Origin: Psychroflexus montanilacus
GTDB taxonomy: Bacteria > Bacteroidota > Bacteroidia > Flavobacteriales > Flavobacteriaceae
Assembly: GCF_020164535.1 (NCBI RefSeq)
Contig: NZ_JAIQZC010000001.1
Span: forward strand, 372,001-436,000
DNA: 64,000 bases
Direction: 5' to 3'
The notes below the pieces were generated by a model. The model was not told where the DNA came from, made no database searches, and saw only the letters and a list, made by a program, of their open reading frames with translations. Positions 53,841 to 62,603 of the stretch are shown in pieces (within the stretch, counting starts at the first letter, position 1; each line of letters begins with the position of its first letter). A program made the position numbers and the translations under genes.

Positions 53841-54908
53841 ATGAGTCATAATATAAAACCAGGCGTAGCTACAGGAAAAGAAGTTCAGGAGATTTTTCAG
53901 CACGCCAAAGACAACAGTTACGCACTTCCAGCTGTAAATGTTGTAGGTTCCAACACAATAAACGCTGTTCTTGAAACTGCAGCCAAATTAAACTCCCCAG
54001 TCATTATTCAATTCTCTAATGGAGGGGCTCAATTTAACGCAGGCAAAGGCTTGTCTAATGAAGATCAGCTTGCTGCCATCAAAGGTGCTGCCACTGGTGC
54101 AAAACATGTTCATGATTTAGCAGAAGCCTACGGAGCAACTGTAATTCTTCACACAGATCACTGCGCCAAAAAATTATTGCCTTGGATAGATGGTTTATTG
54201 GATGAGGGTGAAAAGTTTTATGAAGTTCATGGTAAACCACTTTACAGTTCACACATGATTGATCTTTCTGAAGAACCGATCGAGGAAAATATCGAAACAT
54301 GCAAAACCTATCTTGAACGTATGAAAAAGATGGGAATGACTCTGGAAATAGAATTAGGAGTAACTGGTGGTGAAGAAGACGGTGTAGATAATACAGATAT
54401 TGATTCGTCTAAGTTATATACTCAGCCAGAAGAAGTAGCTTATGCTTATGAAGAATTGAGTAAAGTTTCTGACCAATTTACCATTGCCGCTGCATTTGGC
54501 AACGTACACGGGGTCTACAAACCTGGGAATGTAAAATTAACACCTAAAATTCTCAAGAATTCACAGGAATATGTTTCCAAAAAATATAAGGTACAAGAAA
54601 ATCATATCGACTTTGTTTTTCACGGAGGAAGTGGTTCTACTGTAGAAGAAATCCAAGAAGCCATTGGATACGGTGTAATCAAAATGAATATTGACACCGA
54701 TCTTCAATATGCCTTTACAGAAGGAATAAGAGATTATATGATCGGTAAAAAAGACTATGTTTCCACTCAAATAGGAAATCCAGAAGGAGATGACGTTCCC
54801 AACAAAAAACACTATGATCCAAGAAAATGGCTAAGAGAAGGTGAAGTTACATTCATTACTAGATTAGAGAAAGCATTTAAGGATTTGAACAATATCAATA
54901 CATTATAA
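53841..54908 (+). CDS. fbaA: Class II fructose-bisphosphate aldolase
   Basis: The 355-residue zinc aldolase is of the E. coli FbaA (class IIA) type. HTDHCAKKLLPW holds the zinc and catalytic residues, and ELGVTGGEEDGVDN and FHGGSGSTVEEI follow as in the family. It interconverts fructose-1,6-bisphosphate and triose phosphates. A -7 element one base off consensus (TACATTCG) lies upstream near 53809. accD follows after 17 nt. Confidence 0.95.
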   Translation: MSHNIKPGVATGKEVQEIFQHAKDNSYALPAVNVVGSNTINAVLETAAKLNSPVIIQFSNGGAQFNAGKGLSNEDQLAAIKGAATGAKHVHDLAEAYGATVILHTDHCAKKLLPWIDGLLDEGEKFYEVHGKPLYSSHMIDLSEEPIEENIETCKTYLERMKKMGMTLEIELGVTGGEEDGVDNTDIDSSKLYTQPEEVAYAYEELSKVSDQFTIAAAFGNVHGVYKPGNVKLTPKILKNSQEYVSKKYKVQENHIDFVFHGGSGSTVEEIQEAIGYGVIKMNIDTDLQYAFTEGIRDYMIGKKDYVSTQIGNPEGDDVPNKKHYDPRKWLREGEVTFITRLEKAFKDLNNINTL

Positions 54909-54925
54909 TTTAGCATCTATATTAT

Positions 54926-55786
54926 ATGGCAGCTTGGTTTAAACGAAAAAAGAAAGGTATACAAACAGCAACTGAGGACAAAAAAGATGTTCCAAAGGGT
55001 TTGTGGTATAAATCCCCTACTGGAAAAATTATTGATGCAGAACAGCTTGCAAAAAACTTCTTTGTAAGTCCTGAAGATGATTATCATGTAAGAATAGGAA
55101 GTGCCGAATACTTTGATATATTATTTGATAATGGAAAATTTGAGGAGTTGGATGCAAAATTAAAATCCAAAGATCCTTTGAAATTTGAGGACACCAAAAA
55201 ATATAAAGACAGACTAAAAGAAGTTGAAGAAAAGACACACCTCAAAGATGCGATAAGAACAGCTATTGGAAAGTCTAAAGGTAAGGATATAGTGATTGCT
55301 GCAATGGATTTTAAATTCATAGGAGGATCTATGGGTTCTGTCGTTGGAGAAAAAATTGCAAGAGCCGTAGATCATGCTATTAAAAACAACTGCCCCCTCA
55401 TTATTATATCAAAATCTGGTGGAGCAAGAATGATGGAGGCAGCGCTATCACTTATGCAGCTTGCTAAAACGTCTATAAAACTTACACAATTGGCAAAAGC
55501 AAATTTGCCATATATTTCTTTATGTACTGATCCTACAACCGGTGGAACAACAGCGTCTTTTGCTATGCTGGGCGATATCAACATCGGTGAGCCAGGAGCT
55601 TTAATAGGATTTGCCGGACCCAGAGTTGTAAAAGATACGACTGGGAAAGACCTGCCAGAAGGATTTCAATCTTCAGAATTTTTAAAAGAACATGGGTTTT
55701 TAGATTTCATTTCCCACAGGAAAGAACTCAAACATAAGATCAATTTATATATTGATCTCATTATGAACCAGCCTGTAAGAGCATAA
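54926..55786 (+). CDS. accD: Acetyl-CoA carboxylase carboxyltransferase subunit beta
   Basis: A 286-residue carboxyltransferase beta subunit, partner of AccA, for malonyl-CoA synthesis. The catalytic crotonase-like domain is intact: [34 protein letters not shown] and [16 protein letters not shown]. In E. coli the N-terminus carries a C4 zinc ribbon that binds mRNA and CoA side elements. Here the matching region ([11 protein letters not shown], then [11 protein letters not shown]) has no cysteines at all, so zinc binding is lost. I believe this is common in flavobacteria rather than unique. Confidence 0.93.
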   Translation: MAAWFKRKKKGIQTATEDKKDVPKGLWYKSPTGKIIDAEQLAKNFFVSPEDDYHVRIGSAEYFDILFDNGKFEELDAKLKSKDPLKFEDTKKYKDRLKEVEEKTHLKDAIRTAIGKSKGKDIVIAAMDFKFIGGSMGSVVGEKIARAVDHAIKNNCPLIIISKSGGARMMEAALSLMQLAKTSIKLTQLAKANLPYISLCTDPTTGGTTASFAMLGDINIGEPGALIGFAGPRVVKDTTGKDLPEGFQSSEFLKEHGFLDFISHRKELKHKINLYIDLIMNQPVRA

Positions 55787-55802
55787 ATCTCAAAGATTTA
55801 CT

Positions 55803-55831
55803 TTGCAATTAAATTTAAAAGATTACTTTTG
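55803..55831 (+). promoter_or_regulatory. Promoter of rpsO
   Basis: TTG (55803-55805), 18-nt spacer, TACTTTTG (55824-55831): a full match to the Bacteroidota pattern. The 5' UTR (about 48 nt) contains a hairpin GAATAG/CTATTC (55839-55855), where S15 might bind to regulate its own translation. Confidence 0.65.
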
Positions 55832-55885
55832 CACGATTGAATAGAAAATCTATTCTAGCATAAAAATTATTGAAATAATATTGGC

Positions 55886-56155
55886 ATGTACTTAACATTA
55901 GAAGAAAAAGGCAAATTATTTGCTAAACACGGTAAAGACGAGAAAGACTCTGGTTCTGCAGAAGGACAGATTGCTTTGATGACAAAAAGAATCGAGCACA
56001 TCTCACAACACCTGAAAACAAACAGAAAAGATTTTAATTCTGAAAGATCTTTGGTAAAATTGGTTGGTAAAAGAAGAAATCTTCTTGATTATCTCATGAA
56101 AAAAGACATTATGAGATATAGAGCAATTGTAAAAGAATTAGGATTAAGAAAATAA
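55886..56155 (+). CDS. rpsO: 30S ribosomal protein S15
   Basis: The 89-residue S15 binds the central domain of 16S rRNA and helps form the 30S platform. DSGSAEGQIALMTKRIEHISQHL and KKDIMRYRAIVKELGLRK are typical. pnp follows, the usual order in bacteria, but here with a terminator in between. Confidence 0.97.
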   Translation: MYLTLEEKGKLFAKHGKDEKDSGSAEGQIALMTKRIEHISQHLKTNRKDFNSERSLVKLVGKRRNLLDYLMKKDIMRYRAIVKELGLRK

Positions 56156-56160
56156 TACTA

Positions 56161-56184
56161 AAGGGGCAAATTTGCCCCTTTTTT
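56161..56184 (+). terminator. Terminator after rpsO
   Basis: AAGGGGCAAATTTGCCCCTT (56161-56180) is a perfect 20-bp palindrome followed by T residues. A smaller hairpin, CGTTCC/GGAACG (56195-56208), lies a few bases later in the leader of pnp. Confidence 0.9.
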
Positions 56185-56292
56185 AGTTTAAAAGCGTTCC
56201 TTGGAACGACTTCAATTGGTTTTACATTTTTTCTAAACGACAACACAACAACACGTAATTAAGAAAAACGTATAACCTTTAAATCATTATTT

Positions 56293-58449
56293 ATGATTCC
56301 AAAAACATTTAGTGAAATCATCGATCTCGGAGATGGTAGAGAAATCAAACTCGAGACTGGTAAACTTGCAAAACAAGCTCACGGTTCTGTGGTTGTTCAA
56401 ATGGGCGACGCTATGTTGCTTTGTACAGTCGTATCATCTTACAAAGAAAGCACGATGGACTTTTTCCCCTTAACTGTGGATTACAGAGAAAAATTTGCAG
56501 CAGCTGGCCGGTACCCAGGAGGCTTTTTCAAAAGAGAAGCAAGACCTAGCGATGGTGAAGTACTTACGATGAGAATAGTTGACCGTGTATTGCGTCCTTT
56601 ATTCCCTTCAGATTATAAAACAGAAACACAAGTCATGATTCAATTGATGTCTCATGACGAAGAAGTTATGCCAGATGCACTTGCAGGGCTAGCTGCTTCA
56701 GCGGCTATTCAATTGTCTGATATTCCTTTCGAAACTGCTATTTCTGAAGCTAGAGTCGGAAGAATTAATGGTGAATTCATCATCAATCCAAGCCGAAGCC
56801 AATTAAAAGAATCTGACATAGACATGATCATTGGAGCGTCTGCAGATTCTGTCATGATGGTAGAAGGTGAAATGAAAGAAATTTCTGAAGAAGAAATGGC
56901 AGAAGCCATTAAATTCGCTCACGAGCATATCAAAAAACAAGTAGAAGCTCAAATCCGTTTGGCTGAAGCTTTTGGTAAAAAGCCAGTGAGAGAGTATGCT
57001 GTAAAAGAAGAAAATGAAGAATTTGAAAAAAGAGTTCATGATGCAGCTTACGATAAGATTTATGAAATTGCAAAAGGAGGCCACAGCAAAAGAGAGCGTG
57101 GCGAAGCATTTTCGGCAGTAAAAGATGAAGTTTTAGCTTTGTTTACTGAAGAAGAATTGGAAGAAAATGAAAAGCAAATCAAAGCTTATTTCAATAAAAC
57201 AGAAAAGGCAGCCGTAAGAGAACTTACCCTTGCTGAAGGATTGCGATTGGACGGTAGAAAAACAGACGAAATCAGACCAATATGGTGTGAAACTGATTAT
57301 TTGCCTTCTGTTCACGGTTCAGCCATTTTTACACGAGGAGAAACACAGGCTCTTGCGACAGTTACTTTAGGTACTTCTAGAGAAGCCAACACGATAGACA
57401 TGCCTACTCACCAAGGTGAAGAGACTTTCTATTTGCATTATAACTTCCCTCCTTTCTGTACAGGAGAGGCTTACCCAATAAGAGGAACTTCAAGAAGAGA
57501 AATTGGTCACGGAAACCTGGCACAACGTGCGCTTAAAGGTATGATTCCGGAAAATAATCCTTACACAGTAAGAGTTGTTTCTGAAGTTTTAGAATCCAAT
57601 GGTTCTTCATCCATGGCTACTGTTTGTGCAGGAACTATGGCTATGATGGATGCTGGTATCAAAATGACTAAGCCTGTTTCTGGTATCGCTATGGGATTGA
57701 TTTCTGATGGTAAACGTCACGCTGTACTTTCAGATATTTTAGGAGATGAGGATCATCTTGGTGATATGGACTTTAAGGTTACTGGAACTGCAGACGGGAT
57801 TACAGCATGCCAGATGGACATAAAAGTGAAAGGTTTGCCTTACGAAGTCTTAGTTGAAGCTTTACAACAAGCAAGAGCAGGAAGACTACATATTCTAGAG
57901 AAGTTGACTGATACCATCCCAGCTCCTAACGAACATGTAAAAGCTCATGCTCCTAAAATCATCACCAGACGAATTCCGAATGAATTCATTGGTGCTTTAA
58001 TAGGACCAGGAGGAAAAGTAATTCAGGAGTTACAGAAATCAACAGGAACAGAAATTGTCATCAACGAAGATCCTGTAACCGAAGAAGGTATTGTTGAAAT
58101 CCTTGGAACTAAGCAGGAAGGAATTGATAAAGTATTAGCTAAAATTGATTCAGTTACTTTCAAGCCTGAGAAAGGTAATGTTTATGAAGTAACTGTTGTA
58201 AAAGTTTTAGACTTTGGAGCTGTTGTAGAATATAATGCTGCTCCGGGAAATGAGGTACTGCTTCATATCTCTGAGTTGGCTTGGGAACGAACAGAAAACG
58301 TAGCCGATGTTGTGAAACTTGGTGATGTTCTGGAAGTCAAATATTTTGGTGTAGATCCTAGAACCAAAAAACCTAAAGTTTCTAGAAAAGCGCTTCTCGA
58401 AAAACCAGAAAGAAGTCCAAAAAAAGAAGACGAAAACTCAAAGTCTTAA
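56293..58449 (+). CDS. pnp: Polyribonucleotide nucleotidyltransferase
   Basis: The 718-residue PNPase degrades RNA 3' to 5' with phosphate. Two RNase PH domains flank a helical domain (first about 1-220, second about 305-540, with [13 protein letters not shown]). Then come the KH domain ([19 protein letters not shown] near 571-589) and the S1 domain ([16 protein letters not shown] near 625-640). An acidic and basic tail ends the protein. It is a core component of RNA decay. Confidence 0.96.
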   Translation: MIPKTFSEIIDLGDGREIKLETGKLAKQAHGSVVVQMGDAMLLCTVVSSYKESTMDFFPLTVDYREKFAAAGRYPGGFFKREARPSDGEVLTMRIVDRVLRPLFPSDYKTETQVMIQLMSHDEEVMPDALAGLAASAAIQLSDIPFETAISEARVGRINGEFIINPSRSQLKESDIDMIIGASADSVMMVEGEMKEISEEEMAEAIKFAHEHIKKQVEAQIRLAEAFGKKPVREYAVKEENEEFEKRVHDAAYDKIYEIAKGGHSKRERGEAFSAVKDEVLALFTEEELEENEKQIKAYFNKTEKAAVRELTLAEGLRLDGRKTDEIRPIWCETDYLPSVHGSAIFTRGETQALATVTLGTSREANTIDMPTHQGEETFYLHYNFPPFCTGEAYPIRGTSRREIGHGNLAQRALKGMIPENNPYTVRVVSEVLESNGSSSMATVCAGTMAMMDAGIKMTKPVSGIAMGLISDGKRHAVLSDILGDEDHLGDMDFKVTGTADGITACQMDIKVKGLPYEVLVEALQQARAGRLHILEKLTDTIPAPNEHVKAHAPKIITRRIPNEFIGALIGPGGKVIQELQKSTGTEIVINEDPVTEEGIVEILGTKQEGIDKVLAKIDSVTFKPEKGNVYEVTVVKVLDFGAVVEYNAAPGNEVLLHISELAWERTENVADVVKLGDVLEVKYFGVDPRTKKPKVSRKALLEKPERSPKKEDENSKS

Positions 58450-58466
58450 TAAAATCCAATCATCTT

Positions 58467-58501
58467 AAGCGGTTTAGAACATTCTAAGCCGCTTTTTTTT
58501 T
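58467..58501 (+). terminator. Terminator after pnp
   Basis: AAGCGGTTTAGAA (58467-58479) pairs with TTCTAAGCCGCTT (58482-58494) with one G-U, loop CA, followed by a long T run. Confidence 0.92.
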
Positions 58502-58640
58502 ACTGACAGACTTGCGCAACTGACACAATTTCATGCGAAAATTGCGTGTTTTGTTGAGTCTTTTTGATGAAAACTTCTGTTTTATCACAAAACATGTTTA
58601 ATAATACAAAATAAATTAATAATATAAGTATTTTAGTAAA

Positions 58641-58659
58641 TGTGCATAAAGGTTGCACA
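58641..58659. promoter_or_regulatory. Inverted repeat upstream of proC
   Basis: TGTGCA (58641-58646) and TGCACA (58654-58659) are perfect inverted arms around a 7-nt spacer, about 40 nt before the proC ATG. It may be an operator; no regulator is known to me. Confidence 0.35.
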
Positions 58660-58698
58660 GTATTAAACAATCATTTTTATAAATCTTAAAAAAATAAA

Positions 58699-59502
58699 AT
58701 GAAAGTATTAGTAATTGGAGCAGGTAATATGGGGTTAACCTACTCTGAAGGAATGGCAAAATCCCCTTTATTGAACCGAAAAAATTTAATGATCCATGAT
58801 GTCTCTTCGGACTTATTAAAGAAACTTAGCGAGGTATCATATTATGATACTTTTTATAATTTAGAAGACTGTCTGACTGATGCAGATGTTGTTTTCTTGG
58901 CCGTAAAGCCATATCACAGCGAGGAATTATTCGAAAGGATGAAGCCCATGCTTAATGATCAACAAATCATAGTTTCTTTGATGGCAGGAGTAACAATTGA
59001 AAATATTCAAAATGGCTTAAACGTCAAAAAAGTAGTAAGAACAATGCCCAACCTTCCTGCAAAAGTTGGAAAAGGTGTGACTTCTTATACAGAGTCCAAG
59101 GAAGTATCCAGAGTAGAACTTCTTATGATAAGAAATTTACTGGATACAACAGGTCAGTCTATACGCGTAAAAGATGAAGATTTCATCAACAAATCTACTG
59201 GTATTTCTGGTAGTGGTCCTGCTTACATCTTCTATTTTATGGCATCTATGCTAGAGGCTGCAAAGAAAATGGGATTCTCAGACAATGATTCTAAAATCCT
59301 GGTAAGCAACACGTTTGAAGGTGCAGTTCATTTGTTTAATGAATCTGACCTAACACCTGAAAAATGGATGGACAGAGTAGCTTCAAAAGGAGGTACAACC
59401 AGAGCTGCTCTAGACTCTATGGACGATAATAATGTAAAACAGCTTATTCAGGATGCAGCTTATGCAGCCTTCAACAGAGCAGTAGAATTAGGTGATGAAT
59501 AA
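58699..59502 (+). CDS. proC: Pyrroline-5-carboxylate reductase
   Basis: The 267-residue NADPH enzyme makes proline from pyrroline-5-carboxylate. LVIGAGNMGLTYSEGM is the Rossmann motif, ISGSGPAYIFYFMASM the substrate motif, and SKGGTTRAALDSMDD the C-terminal signature. First gene of proCBA. Confidence 0.95.
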   Translation: MKVLVIGAGNMGLTYSEGMAKSPLLNRKNLMIHDVSSDLLKKLSEVSYYDTFYNLEDCLTDADVVFLAVKPYHSEELFERMKPMLNDQQIIVSLMAGVTIENIQNGLNVKKVVRTMPNLPAKVGKGVTSYTESKEVSRVELLMIRNLLDTTGQSIRVKDEDFINKSTGISGSGPAYIFYFMASMLEAAKKMGFSDNDSKILVSNTFEGAVHLFNESDLTPEKWMDRVASKGGTTRAALDSMDDNNVKQLIQDAAYAAFNRAVELGDE

Positions 59503-60289
59503 TTTAAACTCAGATAGAATGCATGCTAAACGTATAGTAGTTAAAGTTGGGACAAATGTTATGACCAATAGAAACAATAGAATTGTTGGTCCTATATTAA
59601 AAAACCTAGTTAGACAAATTGCATATTTGTATGAAAGAGACATCATAACAATTCTTGTTTCCTCAGGTTCTGCAATTGCTGGGAAAGAGGTTTTGGGGAC
59701 ATGTTCCTCAGAAGATAAGTCTACAAGACGACAAATCTATTCATCTGTTGGACAACCTAGGATGATGAGACATTATTACACCATGTTCCATGATTTTGGA
59801 ATGCGATGCGGTCAAGTTCTGGCAACCAAAAGAGATTTTGCTCCAGGGAAATACCGTGAAAATATGATCAATTGTTACGAAGGCCTGTTAACAGAAGGTA
59901 TTATTCCTATTGCCAATGAGGATGATGCTGTTTCCTTGTCAATGTCTATGTTTTCAGACAACGATGAGTTAGCTAGTTTAGTTTCAGAATTGGTAGGTGC
60001 CGATATGTTGATCATGCTCACAGATATTGAAGGTCTTTACACTGGTCATCCAGATCACGAAGATTCAGAATTATTGAGACACGTAAGAGTTCACGATAAC
60101 GTGGAGAAATATGTCCAGGAAAATGAAAAAGGTGAAGGCGAAGGACGTGGAGGCATGGAATCCAAGTTAAAAATTGCTAAGATGACTGCTAGTAAAAATA
60201 TACCTACTTACATTGCAAATGGTAAAGATGAGAACATCATAATAGATATTCTTGAAGGAAAAGAAGTAGGAACAAAATTTACAGTTTAA
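59495..60289 (+). CDS. proB: Glutamate 5-kinase, short form
   Basis: The amino-acid kinase phosphorylates glutamate in proline synthesis. VVKVGTNVMTNRNN is the ATP loop and EDDAVSLSMSMFSDNDELASLVSEL a catalytic block. At about 264 residues it lacks the C-terminal PUA domain of the E. coli enzyme. The start may be ATG 59495, overlapping proC by 8 nt, a GTG three bases earlier, or ATG 59519, which gives MHAKRIVVKVG, closer to the usual family N-terminus. Confidence 0.92.
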   Translation: MNNLNSDRMHAKRIVVKVGTNVMTNRNNRIVGPILKNLVRQIAYLYERDIITILVSSGSAIAGKEVLGTCSSEDKSTRRQIYSSVGQPRMMRHYYTMFHDFGMRCGQVLATKRDFAPGKYRENMINCYEGLLTEGIIPIANEDDAVSLSMSMFSDNDELASLVSELVGADMLIMLTDIEGLYTGHPDHEDSELLRHVRVHDNVEKYVQENEKGEGEGRGGMESKLKIAKMTASKNIPTYIANGKDENIIIDILEGKEVGTKFTV

Positions 60290-60301
60290 AATTAAGTACA
60301 C

Positions 60302-61501
60302 ATGAAATTACTAAACACACAAATAAAAAATGAAGTTCTTCAATCTATGATGAATATTATAGATAAAAGGAGAAACGAGATTATAGAAGAAAACAGCAAG
60401 GATTTGGAATCCTTCAATAGAAATGACCAGGCCTTGTATGACAGACTCGTTGTCGATCAAAATAAAGTCGACGGCATGATAAAAGCCATCAAAGAAGTAA
60501 AAGATCAAGAAGATCCTGTTGGAAATACTATTTCTGAAAGAACTTTGGATACAGGTCTTAAAATCGTAAATAAAACCGACCCGTTTGGTACGATTTTAAT
60601 CATTTATGAATCTAGACCAGATGTTACAATTGAAGCTGCTGTTTTAGCTTTTAAAGCAAATAACAAAATTTTCTTGAAAGGTGGTAAAGAAGCAAATCAT
60701 AGTAATATTATTCTGGAAGAATGCTGGCACCAGGCCTTAGAAGAAAATGGATTGTCCAAGGACTGGATCACTTTATTACACCTCAACAGAGAGGAAACAC
60801 AAGAGTTCCTAAGCAACCCACCAGAAAAAATAGACCTTGTTGTCCCTAGAGGTGGAGACAAGTTGATTGATTTCGTAAAGAAAACTGCTAAGGGTGCTGT
60901 TTTGGTAAGTGGACGAGGTAATAATTTTCTATATGTTGCACCAGATGCAGATTGGGATATTGCTAAAAAAGTAATTATCAATGCTAAAACTGATAAAATA
61001 TCGGGTTGCAATGCTTTAGATAAGGTATTAATAGACACAAATCTGGCTGATTTTGAAGCAAGAGTAAAAGACCTAGCCCATACCTTAGAGAAAGACTACA
61101 AAGTAGAAATTCTCGCAGACGGTAAGGTTGAAGACGTTACAGATTATCCAACCCTACCTACTGAAGATACCTGGGAAGAAGAGTTTTTAGCTCTAAAAAT
61201 TGTTTTAGCCTCTGTAGATTCATTTGATGAAGCCGTTGAGAAAATCAATAAATATTCAGGTGGTCATTCTTCAGTAATTATCACCAAGGATGATAATAAA
61301 GCATTAGACTTTATGCAACAAATAGACAGTGCAGCTGTCTACCAAAATGCGTCTTCTCGATTTACAGACGGTGGACAAATGGGAGTTGGTGCAGAACTTG
61401 CGATTTCTACAGATAAGTTACACCATAGAGGTCCGCTGGGTCTTAAACAATTGGTTACCAACAAATATTATGTTTGGGGTGATGGACACATCAGAGAATA
61501 A
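60302..61501 (+). CDS. proA: Glutamate-5-semialdehyde dehydrogenase
   Basis: The 399-residue enzyme reduces glutamyl-5-phosphate. YESRPDVTIEAAVLAFKANN and LVVPRGGDKLIDF are conserved, and the catalytic cysteine is in SGCNALDKVLID. It sits 12 nt after proB and ends the operon. Confidence 0.95.
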   Translation: MKLLNTQIKNEVLQSMMNIIDKRRNEIIEENSKDLESFNRNDQALYDRLVVDQNKVDGMIKAIKEVKDQEDPVGNTISERTLDTGLKIVNKTDPFGTILIIYESRPDVTIEAAVLAFKANNKIFLKGGKEANHSNIILEECWHQALEENGLSKDWITLLHLNREETQEFLSNPPEKIDLVVPRGGDKLIDFVKKTAKGAVLVSGRGNNFLYVAPDADWDIAKKVIINAKTDKISGCNALDKVLIDTNLADFEARVKDLAHTLEKDYKVEILADGKVEDVTDYPTLPTEDTWEEEFLALKIVLASVDSFDEAVEKINKYSGGHSSVIITKDDNKALDFMQQIDSAAVYQNASSRFTDGGQMGVGAELAISTDKLHHRGPLGLKQLVTNKYYVWGDGHIRE

Positions 61502-61524
61502 ATTTTAAAATAATTTTTGAGTTT

Positions 61525-61560
61525 AAAAGCCTGTTTATCATTGATAAGCAGGCTTTTTTT
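61525..61560 (+). terminator. Terminator after proA
   Basis: AAAAGCCTGTTTATC (61525-61539) pairs with GATAAGCAGGCTTTT (61543-61557) with one G-U pair, followed by a T run. Confidence 0.92.
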
Positions 61561-61669
61561 CTATTATCATTGATGTTCTTCTAAAAATATTTTCACCGTA
61601 CTTGTAACATTTGAAGACATTCAATCGTAAAATGATATGTAGATAAACGATAATCGAGGACATATCTAA

Positions 61670-62533
61670 ATGAGACAACTTAAAATTACCAAGCAGGTTA
61701 CCAACAGAGAAACTGCATCGCTAGACAAGTACCTCCAAGAAATTGGAAAAGTAGATTTAATTACTGCTGAAGAAGAAGTAGAATTAGCTCAACGCATTAA
61801 AGCTGGAGATGATCTTGCTCTAGAAAAATTGACTAAAGCGAATTTAAGATTCGTGGTTTCGGTATCCAAACAATACCAAAATCAAGGTCTTACCCTACCC
61901 GACCTCATTAATGAAGGGAATTTAGGATTGATAAAAGCAGCAAAACGCTTTGATGAAACCAGAGGATTCAAATTCATTTCTTATGCCGTTTGGTGGATTA
62001 GACAATCCATTCTTTCTGCTTTGGCAGAACAATCTCGTGTGGTAAGACTACCGCTTAACAAGATTGGATCTATCAACAAAATCAATAAAACCTTTGCTAT
62101 TTTAGAACAACGTCATCAAAGACCTCCAAGTCCAGATGAAATTGCTAAGGAATTGGAAATGACTGTAAATGACGTAAAAGAGTCTTTAAAAAACTCTGGT
62201 CGTCATTTATCTATGGATGCACCACTTATTGAAGGTGAAGATTCCAACCTTTACGATGTTTTAAAATTTGGAGAATCACCAAGTCCGGAAAATGACTTGC
62301 TGCACGAATCTCTTCAGACTGAAATTGAACGTGCTCTAGAAACCTTAACCACTCGTGAAGCTGACGTTATCAGACTTTATTTCGGTCTTGGAAATCAACA
62401 GCCAATGACACTTGAAGAAATTGGTGAAACCTTTGGATTGACCAGAGAACGTGTTCGCCAGATCAAAGAAAAAGGGGTGAGAAGACTGAAGCATACTTCT
62501 AGAAGTACAATATTAAAGACTTATCTGGGTTAA
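61670..62533 (+). CDS. rpoD: Primary sigma factor RpoD (sigma-ABfr type)
   Basis: The 287-residue group 1 sigma factor has regions 1.2 ([30 protein letters not shown]), 2 ([22 protein letters not shown]), 3 and 4 ([20 protein letters not shown]). Region 1.1 is absent, as in Bacteroidota. This factor recognises the TTG/TAnnTTTG promoters seen across the window. It has its own upstream region (61561-61669) and a strong terminator. Confidence 0.95.
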   Translation: MRQLKITKQVTNRETASLDKYLQEIGKVDLITAEEEVELAQRIKAGDDLALEKLTKANLRFVVSVSKQYQNQGLTLPDLINEGNLGLIKAAKRFDETRGFKFISYAVWWIRQSILSALAEQSRVVRLPLNKIGSINKINKTFAILEQRHQRPPSPDEIAKELEMTVNDVKESLKNSGRHLSMDAPLIEGEDSNLYDVLKFGESPSPENDLLHESLQTEIERALETLTTREADVIRLYFGLGNQQPMTLEEIGETFGLTRERVRQIKEKGVRRLKHTSRSTILKTYLG

Positions 62534-62557
62534 TTTTCAGAAGTTTTATTACAATAC

Positions 62558-62585
62558 AAAAAAGCCCTCAATTGAGGGCTTTTTT
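62558..62585. terminator. Bidirectional terminator after rpoD
   Basis: AAAAAAGCCCTCAA (62558-62571) is perfectly inverted at 62572-62585, a 28-bp palindrome with A and T tracts on the two sides, between convergent genes. Confidence 0.93.
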
Positions 62586-62603
62586 AATGGTAAAGCTTGT
62601 AGA

